In this document: piece by piece, positions 10,401-17,921 of the stretch
Numbering within the stretch: position 1 is the first letter of the stretch
How the letters are laid out: each line of letters opens with the position of its first letter
Origin: Bythopirellula polymerisocia
GTDB lineage: Bacteria; Planctomycetota; Planctomycetia; Pirellulales; Lacipirellulaceae
Assembly (NCBI RefSeq): GCF_007860015.1
Contig: NZ_SJPS01000007.1
Span: forward strand, 186,001 to 250,000
Length of the DNA stretch: 64,000 nt
Direction: 5' to 3'
Translations under genes and position numbers: made by a program
The notes under the pieces: generated by a model
Told to the model about the DNA's origin: nothing
The model's database searches: none
Seen by the model: the letters and a program-made list of their open reading frames with translations, nothing else

Positions 10401-11064
10401 GTGAACCACCCCACAGTCCCTGGAAAAATTCGACCCCCTGGTCCTCGGGTCGATTGCCCAGAGATCCTCCGCCGCTGCTGTGCGCTCCGATATGCCACTT
10501 GCCCACAGCAGCGGTTTCATAGCCGACGCCTTGCATTCGTTCCCAGATGGTAACCGCTTCGGTCGGCAAGCCTTGAGGAGTATTTGTAGTATTTATCGCG
10601 CCATTGCCGTCGAGAATGTTCGAGCCGTAGCCAAACCGCATTCCGTACTGTCCCGTCGTGATCATCGCCCGAGAGGGGCTACATACCGAACCCGTATAGG
10701 CATTGGTAAAAGCGACACCCATGGTGGCCAAAATATCCAGGTTGGGCGTGGGCACTGCGCCCCGATTGCCTGGATCGGCCGCAGGATCCGCATTGCGCAT
10801 GAACCCATAATCTGCCCAGCCATCGTCATCAGAGATAATCACGACCACATTCGACTGCGCCACGACAGGTTGTACCGCTACAGCTACATAGGCAGCAGCA
10901 GCTAGGCTCATCGAAAGTGATTTACTTAAAAGGTTCACGTTTTCTCTAGTTGCCTTTTTACTCGAAGTTGAATCGCACACTCTGAGCGTTTTTTTTGTTG
11001 GCAAGCGTTCCGTATTTACCTGCCCAGGTTGCATCGCCTCCGACCGACCAGCCAAGCTGCCCAT
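7447..11064 (-). CDS. Sulfatase fused to beta-strand repeats, LamG, dockerin-like repeats and PEP-CTERM anchor
   Basis: This is a type I (formylglycine) sulfatase that should remove sulfate esters from a glycan at the cell surface. Visible are the metal-binding start IISDDDGWADYG, the sulfatase signature CSPSRAMITTGQ whose Cys is converted to formylglycine, VGKWHIG and FINDNGG. The sulfatase fold spans about residues 72-530, followed by beta-strand-repeat-like sequence, a LamG-3 domain (about 775-960), two dockerin-like loops (ADFDGSGVVDGQDFLRWQR and DADGNGVVDGNDLKIWQ), and the PEP-CTERM tail SSVPEPSSG. Ordinary arylsulfatases have 450-600 residues, so this one is about twice as long. The start is uncertain: the frame opens at 11064, but a GTG at 10938 gives a more compact signal peptide ending VVAQ. 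It sits in a leftward run of glycan-related genes. Confidence 0.9.
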   Translation of the reverse strand: MGSLAGRSEAMQPGQVNTERLPTKKTLRVCDSTSSKKATRENVNLLSKSLSMSLAAAAYVAVAVQPVVAQSNVVVIISDDDGWADYGFMRNADPAADPGNRGAVPTPNLDILATMGVAFTNAYTGSVCSPSRAMITTGQYGMRFGYGSNILDGNGAINTTNTPQGLPTEAVTIWERMQGVGYETAAVGKWHIGAHSSGGGSLGNRPEDQGVEFFQGLWGGSRDYFLGSQTGNGQLRETISDGVGGVSSNTVIEGNYSGQYVTDVFGDQSADYIKNKAGGAAPFFLYSSFTAPHTPMQATASDLAYIDSLGEPGFTGNRRTFAAMQYAMDRNVGKILDALKDPAGDGTGPGNDSDSILDDTLIIFINDNGGDCCDVGPNSSDNGDLRNGKGSQFEGGMRVPMIIAGAGVNLAQHGTVSTNLVHSIDIVPTALVGAGGGSFSPGEIIDGKNLLPYINGTESGLAHENLFIPRFNNQQSAVRMGQWKYMYQNGTGYQLYNLATDIKESNNVVNSPANAAVVDEMHQLLASYHVQMDKPRHDNQADETNQFDHFRFREGNFATATFSTANAWTNGDTGSGTFTASWRDGYANNELTFRTKATGDYSVTNDLNSVGGLGYMANKINLTTGSAALTTNRTATINGQPLMLTNNLNGAGPEINLDATDAQAKTFTFNIDHDVEIYDDLKLQGDGNQNFAINGKIREFRPGRNVSKIGTSDLTLGGGVDISGSLDVQGGKVAFTNGQFRGNLMSQPGSSLIIGGVGFNEISTGPPSSAPIVTTGLNLNFDAMQSISGTSTWVDAESGQSLSFGGTASTSPVSDVNFPGITAAYHIPATGGAGGLNNYFEGSSPLSRKDATFEVWFNVTTPSGGGDQVLFEAGGSDLGVSFLLDDNDLSFNVNGVGTGSTTFSLNQSVGTGWHQAVGVIDLKGAVDSITLYVDNSLVGSLNGLSIDDWAGGNNTGIGAAASSLGAGGTPIPYHDKIAVVRYYENVTFGANEVNQNYQWAKFDPGMGTTGPTLLAIDGDYTQHDGASLDLELLATSMHDAVSVTGSATIDGILNVGEISGFAPAAGDSFTILSATNGVSGQFDTINLPALSGMQWFVDYLANEVTLSIILGADFDGSGVVDGQDFLRWQRGFGLNGQSDNSNGDADGNGVVDGNDLKIWQAQYGTSPGILTSSLSSVPEPSSGFAAIWGSLLMTWFQARGASSTR

Positions 11065-11121
11065 CAGCTGGATCGGTCGTTGGACGATACTCTTAGGAAT
11101 AAGTTGGAAATTAGGAATCTG

Positions 11122-11823
11122 TTAGCGTCGTCTGCCTGCTGCCATGCCTAACAGGCAACATAGTGCCAAAGCCATTGAAGCTGGCTCGGGAACGACTGAT
11201 CCAGCAACGGAGACACTCACTGTGTCGTCGCCACCGACAAAATTGCCGTTCGCATAATTTACCTGAGGAAGGGCCCCGCCCGTCGGTTCGGTTCGCTTCT
11301 TGAAGCGCATCGTTGCAGTCGATGTCCAATTGATGACGATGCTCGTCGAGTTACTGTCAGCCACAAAGGTGACCGGGGTATCGAAGTTCACATAGTACGC
11401 GGAAGTGCCACCACCCGACGTATATGTCGCCTCTGCGGTTCCCAGCGAAGCCAGTCCAGCCGTGCCAGAGGCGCCACTCCCACCAGCGCCCTGGCGGATA
11501 TCGAAGGTGAAGGTTCCGTCGTCGGTGGCGGCGTCAACCAGAGGCAGGGCGAAACCGGTGATGCTTACCGCCTCGCCGACATTCCAGAATGAACTTCCGT
11601 CCAGCAGAACGGAGAAAAATGAGGCTCCCGTGCCGTTAACGTCGGAGCCGCCCAAAGTGGCAGCATCGGCAAAGAGGGTGGTTCCGGAGCCTCCATTGGC
11701 GGTCAGCAACTGGCTGCCGGAGCCCATGACATAGCCGGCCGAGAGCGTGGCGCCCTTCGCCGGGGCCGCAACCACCGTGGCCACGGCTAGACACGCAACC
11801 GAATAAAACAATTGTGATTTCAT
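11122..11823 (-). CDS. PEP-CTERM protein with FDTP module
   Basis: This is a secreted protein of 233 residues and unknown function. ATG at 11823 has AGGAG 9 nt upstream and a signal peptide ending APAKGA; the frame is open to a TTG six codons earlier that I do not favour. The mature part has LFADAATLGGSD near its N-terminus and AYYVNFDTPVTF in the middle. Both motifs recur in the PEP-CTERM protein at 15992 and in the N-terminal module of the giant protein at 2603, so the three share a domain. It ends in VVPEPASMALALCCLLGM followed by GRRR, the sorting signal read by exosortase. It lies just downstream of the regulatory genes and upstream of the sulfatase. Confidence 0.85.
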   Translation of the reverse strand: MKSQLFYSVACLAVATVVAAPAKGATLSAGYVMGSGSQLLTANGGSGTTLFADAATLGGSDVNGTGASFFSVLLDGSSFWNVGEAVSITGFALPLVDAATDDGTFTFDIRQGAGGSGASGTAGLASLGTAEATYTSGGGTSAYYVNFDTPVTFVADSNSTSIVINWTSTATMRFKKRTEPTGGALPQVNYANGNFVGGDDTVSVSVAGSVVPEPASMALALCCLLGMAAGRRR

Positions 11824-11936
11824 TAGATGTTTCTCCTTCAAAGTGGATGGAAAAGATTGTGGAGATTCCTTCCAAAGTAATTAGTGCCGACTTTCTTAGT
11901 CGACGAATTAAGTCACGCTACTTTTTTGGACAGACT

Positions 11937-12422
11937 TTACTTTCGTCGTCTTCCCAAACGATTGTTCAACTGAGGTGCTTCGCCAGTCAGCTCAAAGTTT
12001 GCCCCTTCCGTGCCTTCAGTGGGTACTTCGAAGGTGAGCTGTGTGTTTAAGTTGTATTGCCAGGGGACGCGTTCTTTGGAAACTATTTCGAGGTCATCGG
12101 AGTTTTTGAAATCCTTAAACTCTGATTTAAAAGTGGAAATTCTGACCGTGTGGAATCCCACGACTGCTCCCGATTCGTTTTTATAGGTCTCAAGTTCGTA
12201 AGCTCCCTGCTCATCCGTAGTCCCCATCGAACCAGGACCGACCAGCTCTTTGCCTGCCCCATTAGGCTCGAAGCTAACCGTCGCGTCGCTTAGCGGCTCG
12301 CCGTTGAGTGTGACCACGCCCGACACCGATACCAACTCATAGGGCGTATTGCTACAACCCAGCTGAACACCTAGTGCCAGGAGGGTGAGTAATCTGGTGA
12401 TTGGTCTTAGATTTTCAAACAT
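11937..12422 (-). CDS. Small lipoprotein with carboxypeptidase-regulatory-like fold
   Basis: This is a predicted lipoprotein of 161 residues. AGGTGG lies 9 nt before the ATG. The signal peptide ends in the lipobox LGVQLGC, so the mature protein should be lipid-anchored at Cys23. The sequence VSGVVTLNGEPLSDATVSFEP is the opening of the carboxypeptidase regulatory-like (transthyretin-like) beta-sandwich common in planctomycetes, where it is often encoded next to DUF1559 proteins, as here. The role is unknown; it may be part of a surface complex with the DUF1559 product. The C-terminus is basic (RLGRRRK). Confidence 0.8.
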   Translation of the reverse strand: MFENLRPITRLLTLLALGVQLGCSNTPYELVSVSGVVTLNGEPLSDATVSFEPNGAGKELVGPGSMGTTDEQGAYELETYKNESGAVVGFHTVRISTFKSEFKDFKNSDDLEIVSKERVPWQYNLNTQLTFEVPTEGTEGANFELTGEAPQLNNRLGRRRK

Positions 12423-12461
12423 ATTATTTGGCCACCTAAATCGTGCCGCTCTTTAAAGGGT

Positions 12462-13478
12462 TTACCGTGGTGGGGCAGGGGCGGTCGAGGGTCCATTGTC
12501 TAATCCACCACCGATAGTTCCGTAGGCGAGATAAACTTCATCATCTACGTCTTCGCTGATTGTCGTAACTGACCCATCGCAAAGTGCAAAATTCATCACT
12601 CCCCCCGAGTGCATGCTGGCGAAGGTCCGGAAACAAAAGAACTGACCCTCCGAACCATAAACCTGTGAAGCCAAACTTATGCACTGTTCTAAGTCGGGAA
12701 TGCGGAACAAGGAGCCCCGGATGAAATGGCCTTTGCTGAAATAGCGCCATCCTGATCCCCAAACACTCTTGCGGGCATCTGCCAGGGTGGTTGTGTGGTA
12801 TTCCCCCGCGAGCGCTGTCTGGGACGTGCCGTCAGTGATTTGCTTTAGTTTCGTAGGCTGCAAAATATAATTGGGGCCCGTAGCTGTGAGAGGACCACGA
12901 AGCAAAGAATGATCATTGAGAGCCGCAGGACTATCCTGAGCATACCGGCGATCCCAGTAGGCCGGTGTTCCTGAAGAGCGAGTCAGGTCGATAACTCCTG
13001 ACACCGCCTTGTATGAGCTGGGGGCAAAACGATCTGCTTCACCTTGGGGTTCAATCAGTTCGTCGGTAAAGGTGTCCGTCGGACAGAGATAAGAACTTAC
13101 GAAGGTATCCGCGGCTCGAGTGTTAACAGCAGCTTTGTAGCTTTTGGTCCAATCAAATTGATCGGCGAGCGTCTGTAACTCCATGTAGGGAAGGATCACT
13201 GCCCCCCAGCCTTCCCTGACGTTCCAACGGTTTTCATCGTCAGCAACTGCTCGGCAGCCCGGAGGCAATTCGCCGTTGGTGTTCTCGTAGTTCAGCATCG
13301 CCAAACCGATTTGCTTGAGGTTGTTTTGACACTGCATCCTGCGTGCCGCTTCCCGTGCCGCCTGCACAGCCGGCAGAAGCAATGCCACAAGAACGCCAAT
13401 AATGGCAATCACCACAAGCAACTCGACCAAGGTGAAACCTCGAGAAGTGCATCGGCTCCGGTTGTTTGGAAAAGACAT
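12462..13478 (-). CDS. DUF1559 domain prepilin-like protein
   Basis: This belongs to the large planctomycete DUF1559 family (338 residues). The N-terminus has a type IV prepilin-like cleavage and methylation motif (RGFTLVELLVVIAIIGVLV) after a short basic leader, then AAREAARRMQCQNNLKQIGLA, and near the C-terminus the typical MNFALCDGSV. ATG at 13478 has AGGA 10 nt upstream and keeps the leader short; the frame opens at a TTG 14 codons earlier, which would give an abnormally long leader. It is followed after about 40 bp by the lipoprotein gene and preceded by the FecR gene, so the four genes may form one transcript. The cellular role of this family is not established; a pseudopilin-like structural role is inferred. 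Confidence 0.9.
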   Translation of the reverse strand: MSFPNNRSRCTSRGFTLVELLVVIAIIGVLVALLLPAVQAAREAARRMQCQNNLKQIGLAMLNYENTNGELPPGCRAVADDENRWNVREGWGAVILPYMELQTLADQFDWTKSYKAAVNTRAADTFVSSYLCPTDTFTDELIEPQGEADRFAPSSYKAVSGVIDLTRSSGTPAYWDRRYAQDSPAALNDHSLLRGPLTATGPNYILQPTKLKQITDGTSQTALAGEYHTTTLADARKSVWGSGWRYFSKGHFIRGSLFRIPDLEQCISLASQVYGSEGQFFCFRTFASMHSGGVMNFALCDGSVTTISEDVDDEVYLAYGTIGGGLDNGPSTAPAPPR

Positions 13479-13532
13479 AACGAGAATTCCTTTTTTCAGA
13501 AGAGAAATGCGATAAGTCAATCGCGTAACGGA

Positions 13533-15011
13533 TTAAAGTGTGACCCCTTCAATTTCACGAACGATGGCAAAGTCCCATTCAAAACGGTCGTTATAAGAGA
13601 CTGATTGTGGGCCGACCGCAACGTAAATCCAGTCCCCCTCCAGAAGCTCACCTAAGTCGCCTTGAAATCTCAACAAACCTTTGTTACTACAAGTTTCTTC
13701 AACAACACTGGGGTTCTTATTCACCCAAACACGCAAATCGACGGATTGATTAACCAAGTCTTCACGCGATTCGGCACGCAGCAGCCACCCAGACTTGATA
13801 AGATAGCGACCAGCCTTGGGAACTTGATAAGCGGCAATAACGTAGTGATCAAAGTCTGCGTCCGTTTGTTGAATCCCTTGCCCGGGATGCCCCCCGCGGT
13901 AAGAGAAATTGGAAGCCCTGAGATGGGGGCCTGCCTCCCAACCTCGGTCGCCGTTCGGATCGTACACGGTGCGGCGGGAATCCCAAAGCAGTTCCTTGTA
14001 GTCGTCTACCTCTTTGACAGGCGACCACAAATTAGCAAAGTATCGCCAATTGCCATCACTCCGAGGTTCATTCGCTATTCCAGGCTTAAAGTCTCTTCGG
14101 TATTTGGCGATGACTTCGACTTCCGTGTGATCGGGGCGATAGGGGAGTTGTTGAGAAAGTGAATTCCATTGTTCATTAAAGAGGGTGTCCTCGATCTTGC
14201 TACCCAACGACTGAATGGAGCTGCCAGCCAAAATGCGATGCATTGCTTTTTCCGCAGTCGTCTCGCGAGAGCTGCCTTGCTGCCGGACCTCCACTTCTCC
14301 CTTAGTGACACCGACGCTCACTTTCTGATCGCGCGTGACCTCAAGCACAAATTGAGTTCCTCGATCAACCACCTCCACCGAAGAGGTATCAATGCGAAAT
14401 CCATCTGCCCAGGGAGGAACCACAGAAGCTAGTTTCCCGTAGTCGAGAAAACCAACGGAGGTGGATTTCGCGACAAAACGGGCAGGTCCTTCCAGTATGA
14501 CGACCGCCCCTTGGCCAAATTCAATCTCAGCAACCCCCGATTCGATCTCAATCCAATTGCTACTTTTTAATAAATCACCTACGGCATACTTTTTTACCTT
14601 CTCAGCCCAGGATACGTTCTCAATTCGATTGACGATTGCCATGCCGTCGAGTTCCAGTTCAGAGCTGGATTCGCTTTCGGCTAGCGGGGGAGTGGCTTCA
14701 TTGCGATACCAGTTGATCGAGAGCAGGGCAATCGCAAAAACTGCCGCTAAAGCCCCGAACCATTTTGAACTGAGAATGGAACGTACCGTGTGAGAACTAC
14801 GATTCATTTCCTCTTCCAGAACTACACGAGAACTTTGAGCGCCAACCAAGTTTTGCAAGTCGACATGCAAAGCCGACCAATCAAGGAACACTTGCCTGGC
14901 AGATTCGTCCTCGAGCATCCAGGCTTCCAGATCGGCGACCTGTGCTTCGTCCGCTTGTCCCGAAGAAACAAGATCGCACAATTTCAGTAGTGTTTCTCTT
15001 TCGCTGCTCAC
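13533..15011 (-). CDS. FecR-domain membrane protein, probable regulator of the adjacent ECF sigma factor
   Basis: This is a one-pass membrane protein of 492 residues. The N-terminal 70 residues (ETLLKLCDLVSSGQADEAQ...LEAWMLEDESARQVFLDWSALH) resemble the cytoplasmic sigma-binding segment of planctomycete FecR proteins. A transmembrane helix (WFGALAAVFAIALLSINWY) follows, then a FecR domain (VVDRGTQFVLEVTRDQKVSV). The C-terminal part may be a LamG-like beta-sandwich. GTG at 15011 is chosen because it overlaps the sigma-factor stop by 4 nt (GTGA) and has AGGAG 8 nt upstream, indicating translational coupling. By analogy with FecI/FecR it would transmit an outside signal to the sigma factor. A frame extension to 15050 lies inside the sigma gene and is not favoured. 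Confidence 0.85.
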   Translation of the reverse strand: MSSERETLLKLCDLVSSGQADEAQVADLEAWMLEDESARQVFLDWSALHVDLQNLVGAQSSRVVLEEEMNRSSHTVRSILSSKWFGALAAVFAIALLSINWYRNEATPPLAESESSSELELDGMAIVNRIENVSWAEKVKKYAVGDLLKSSNWIEIESGVAEIEFGQGAVVILEGPARFVAKSTSVGFLDYGKLASVVPPWADGFRIDTSSVEVVDRGTQFVLEVTRDQKVSVGVTKGEVEVRQQGSSRETTAEKAMHRILAGSSIQSLGSKIEDTLFNEQWNSLSQQLPYRPDHTEVEVIAKYRRDFKPGIANEPRSDGNWRYFANLWSPVKEVDDYKELLWDSRRTVYDPNGDRGWEAGPHLRASNFSYRGGHPGQGIQQTDADFDHYVIAAYQVPKAGRYLIKSGWLLRAESREDLVNQSVDLRVWVNKNPSVVEETCSNKGLLRFQGDLGELLEGDWIYVAVGPQSVSYNDRFEWDFAIVREIEGVTL

Positions 15012-15538
15012 CCTGGTTGCTCCTCGCGCGCCAAAGTGGCTTCGATGCATTGATAAAGGGCCCGACGTATACGACTTAAAGAGTTATAGATTCCGGCAAC
15101 GGGCCGCTTGATTTGTTCAGCTATCGACTTAATCGAAGTGTTGCTCCCGTAACACTGGGAAACCAATTCCCTGTCCTTAGCCCCCAGTTTGTCAAGGCAA
15201 TGACGCAGCGCTTGTCGACGAGCAAGCCGCATCTCGACGTCCGTCGTGCTTTCGGTTTCGGCTAACAGTTCAATCATGGTGGTGCTAAACATTTTCCTGC
15301 GTTTACGCGATTGAAAGTAATTCAACGCGCAGTTTTTCGAGATTTCACAACCCCAGGCCGAAAAATTGGTGCCTGCCTTAAACTGATCGAAATTGCGCCA
15401 CATGGTCACGGTGGCTTCCTGCATCAGATCCTGGGCATCGTCTCGATGACAGACTAGCGCATAGAGGAAGCTGAAAATCTGCGATTCATGCTGAGCCAGC
15501 AACGCCACGAACTCATCTGTTCTGGATTTATCTTCCAT
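15008..15538 (-). CDS. ECF-type RNA polymerase sigma factor
   Basis: This is a sigma-70 family factor of 176 residues, most like the Rhodopirellula/Verrucomicrobium type. Region 2 is seen at about residues 18-85 (FSFLYALVCHRDDAQDLMQEATVTMW, FSAWGCEISKNCALNYFQSRKRR) and region 4 at about 110-165 (LDKLGAKDRELVSQCYGSNTSIKSIAEQI...SLSRIRRALYQCI). It is the first gene of the leftward run and overlaps the FecR gene by 4 nt, the usual sigma/anti-sigma arrangement. It lies at the divergence point of the two arms of the glycan locus, so it is the obvious candidate regulator of that locus; this is inference from position. Confidence 0.92.
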   Translation of the reverse strand: MEDKSRTDEFVALLAQHESQIFSFLYALVCHRDDAQDLMQEATVTMWRNFDQFKAGTNFSAWGCEISKNCALNYFQSRKRRKMFSTTMIELLAETESTTDVEMRLARRQALRHCLDKLGAKDRELVSQCYGSNTSIKSIAEQIKRPVAGIYNSLSRIRRALYQCIEATLAREEQPG

Positions 15539-15991
15539 AGCAAATTCAAGCCAACACTTTCATGCCCACCTAGGCTGAACTCAACGCCTGCGAACTGCGA
15601 AGAATCACTTGTCTGCATGCGTCTGGTAATTTAGTTGCTGGAAGTCGGAAACCTAACGGTAAAAAGATTTGAAAACCGCTGAAATGCAATTTTCTCAAGA
15701 AATCATCGACAAACTTGCCCATTCGTGAGCCAACCGAGTCGCATCTAGAGCAGTTGTTTTGCAAGGCCTGCATTAAACCGTGAAAACCCTAGACTCCATA
15801 AGTTGAATTAGAACAACAGTTTACGCAAATCCGCTGGTTTTTTCAAAAGTTTTAGCGTTAGGATTTCGCGGTTTGACAACTTTATGGGTAAGCGGACCAT
15901 ACCGGAGGTGGCTTTGCCCGACGGTCGTGAAAGCTGATGGCTTCAGGGTCCGCTGCTCGTCAGTCTTGAGATTCTTGTGAGGGAGTAAGTG
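15539..15991. promoter_or_regulatory. Divergent intergenic region between sigma factor and PEP-CTERM gene
   Basis: About 450 bp without a convincing gene separates the two arms of the glycan locus, so it should carry the promoters for both. A TTGACA hexamer lies at 15874-15879 on the plus strand, but I see no strong -10 box at the right distance. The right end holds the candidate structured leader described separately. One short frame here (15570-15773, minus) has no ribosome site or recognisable content. Confidence 0.5.
15891..15954 (+). promoter_or_regulatory. Candidate structured leader (8-bp closing stem) upstream of the PEP-CTERM gene
   Basis: AGCGGACC at 15891-15898 is perfectly complementary to GGTCCGCT at 15947-15954, enclosing 48 nt. 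The interior contains smaller pairing options (GGC-TTT-GCC and AAGC-TGATG-GCTT). That layout would allow a multi-branched RNA in the 5' leader, about 37 nt before the start codon at 15992. I do not recognise it as a known riboswitch class. A DNA inverted repeat bound by a regulator is the alternative reading. Confidence 0.4.
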
Positions 15992-16714
15992 ATGGTTGGT
16001 AAAGGGTTCTTTTTTTTAGCGACGATGGTGGCGGTGACGATCAGTGATACTTCTGCTTCGGCTGATTTAGTTGCAAACTACTCCATTGGGAGTGGATTGC
16101 TATCGCCAAATGGAGAAACCCTTTTTGTGGACAATGCCGCCTTAGGCGGAGGCGACTTTACGCCTGGGAGCGGCTTCGTTAACTGGGTTGCAGAAGTTGA
16201 TAATATTTGGAGCTTGGGTGATTCAGTTCAATTGACTGGCATCGCGATTCCTATCCAATCGTCCGGCACTGGCAACCAAACGACTCAAAACGGAACGTTC
16301 ACGTTTTCGTTCTACGACATCGGTCCCGATAACGCCTTCGGTCTGGCCGATACGCTTGTCGGTACGCGAACTGCCGATTTCAAGGGGAATGGAACAACGA
16401 ACACCGACGAATACTACGCAATTTTTGACACTCCACTGTCTTTTACGGCCGCAGGTAATGGAGTCGCGGTTGGTTTTGGCAACTCTGCACCGATTCGCCT
16501 GAAGATTAACAATACGGGCTCTTCAGCAGGTGTGGTTCGCAAGCTACTTTCCAACGGATCAGTCGTCTCTGATATTACGAATCCTGGTTTTCGCATGAGT
16601 CTTGCCGGGACAGCGGTTGCCGTCCCCGAGCCCACAAGTTTCGCTTTCTTGGCAATCATCAGTACTTGTGTTGGAGTCGAATTATTGCGAAGGCGACTTC
16701 TCAGCCAAGGCTGA
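15992..16714 (+). CDS. PEP-CTERM protein with FDTP module (paralogue of the 11122 gene)
   Basis: This is a secreted protein of 240 residues and unknown function. ATG at 15992 follows GAGGGAG at a good distance; a GTG directly before it is in frame but unnecessary. The signal peptide ends TSASA. LFVDNAALGGGD and EYYAIFDTPLSF match the same positions in the proteins at 11122 and in the N-terminus of the giant protein at 2603. The anchor is VPEPTSFAFLAIISTCVGVE followed by LLRRR. It is the first gene of the rightward arm and may mark the outer surface or a secreted complex together with its paralogues. Confidence 0.85.
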   Translation: MVGKGFFFLATMVAVTISDTSASADLVANYSIGSGLLSPNGETLFVDNAALGGGDFTPGSGFVNWVAEVDNIWSLGDSVQLTGIAIPIQSSGTGNQTTQNGTFTFSFYDIGPDNAFGLADTLVGTRTADFKGNGTTNTDEYYAIFDTPLSFTAAGNGVAVGFGNSAPIRLKINNTGSSAGVVRKLLSNGSVVSDITNPGFRMSLAGTAVAVPEPTSFAFLAIISTCVGVELLRRRLLSQG

Positions 16715-17060
16715 GACATTCGCCCAGCTGCGTATTCTCTCTTATGGTGCTAAATTCGGACAACAGCTTTAGAAGTCAAGCAATTAGTAGCATGCCTGCC
16801 GAATCTAAAAGTTCACCTCTGCACATGGAACAGGGCATTTAAGCTGAGACCTCGAAAAGGAATGCAGCCCTACTATCAGCTCAACAATTTCCATGAATTG
16901 GGGACTAAGGTATTCGGTTGCCTCCAATTCCAGCCCTGATTAAGAAGCGATCAATTTCAGTTTGTGCATGACTAGCCAATTCATAGGATCATTCTTTCGC
17001 TGTGGCTTTAATCAACTCAATTTGTCTGTACATACTGACCACTGCCTCAGGAATAAATTC
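16715..17060. other. Intergenic stretch with a hairpin
   Basis: No convincing gene is seen in these roughly 345 bases. GAATTGG at 16895-16901 pairs with CCAATTC at 16924-16930, extendable by a G-U and a G-C pair, leaving a loop of about 20 nt. There is no T-tract after it, so it is not a standard terminator. It may be a regulatory hairpin for the glucanase gene that follows. Confidence 0.35.
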
Positions 17061-17897
17061 ATGTTCTCTACTGTTCGCCTACTGTTAGCATTGTGTAGCC
17101 TTCATTTCGGATTGGCGACTTCCCCTGGGGAGGCGAAAGACACCACTGCGCAACCGAGCGCGAAGAGAGGGTTTTGTACCGTCGTGCGGAAAGATGGCGA
17201 GGGGGCAGAGAGGATCGAAGCACTCAACGCAAAATGGTTTTACACCTGGGGTGCCAAAAAACCAGCCGTTATGCCGCAGAATGCCGAATTCGTCCCCATG
17301 ATCTGGGGACGCTTCAATCCGGAGAGGCATTCACATCTTGAGCAATTGACGCTCGCCGCTCAGCAAGGCGAGTTTAAGTATCTTATGGGATTCAATGAAC
17401 CGGATCAGCCTAAACAAAGCGATATCACGGTTTCTGAAGCAATCCAGTTGTGGCCCGTATTGGAAGCCATAGGACTTCCATTATGCAGCCCAGGCTGTGT
17501 GCATCCTGACAAAGAATGGATGCAGCAGTTTATGAAAGAAGTCGATGAACTTGGGCTACGCGTTGACTATGTCTCTGTACACTCTTACGGAGGACCAAGT
17601 GCAAAAGCGCTGGTTGAGCGGCTAAAGAAAATTCATGCGATGTACAATCGTCCGATCTGGATTACAGAGTTCGCCGTCGGCGATTGGAATGCCCAGTCGG
17701 TTGCCGAAAATAAGCATTCCCCTGAGAAGATAAAGCAATTCATGCTTGAGGTTCTACCGATGCTCGAAGAACTTGACTTCGTGCATCGCTATGCCTGGTT
17801 TTCCGCATCGCCAGATAGCGCTCCACTCGGCACTTCCGCACTTTTCAACGAAGATGGCTCGCTAACCGAATTGGGCGAGATTTATAGTTCCTTCTAA
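17061..17897 (+). CDS. GH128-like secreted beta-1,3-glucanase (single domain)
   Basis: This is a glycosyl hydrolase of the Glyco_hydro_cc/GH128 type (278 residues), predicted to cut beta-1,3-glucans internally. The frame is open from 16962, but ATG at 17061 has AGGA 8 nt upstream and starts a normal signal peptide (MFSTVRLLLALCSLHFGLAT). The catalytic signatures are GFNEPD (acid/base Glu) and WITEFA (nucleophile Glu), with YVSVHSYGG between them, and WGRFNPE earlier. The motif spacing matches the GH128 region of the gene at the left window edge, so the two are paralogues; this one lacks the repeat and LamG modules. It is followed after 24 bp by the FAD oxidoreductase gene. Confidence 0.88.
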   Translation: MFSTVRLLLALCSLHFGLATSPGEAKDTTAQPSAKRGFCTVVRKDGEGAERIEALNAKWFYTWGAKKPAVMPQNAEFVPMIWGRFNPERHSHLEQLTLAAQQGEFKYLMGFNEPDQPKQSDITVSEAIQLWPVLEAIGLPLCSPGCVHPDKEWMQQFMKEVDELGLRVDYVSVHSYGGPSAKALVERLKKIHAMYNRPIWITEFAVGDWNAQSVAENKHSPEKIKQFMLEVLPMLEELDFVHRYAWFSASPDSAPLGTSALFNEDGSLTELGEIYSSF

Positions 17898-17921
17898 CTG
17901 GACGTTGATCGATAGCTGATT

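Noticed and set aside
16895..16930. Rho-independent terminator after the PEP-CTERM gene
   Set aside because: The hairpin has a long loop and is not followed by a T-tract, so it is listed only as a hairpin in the intergenic note.
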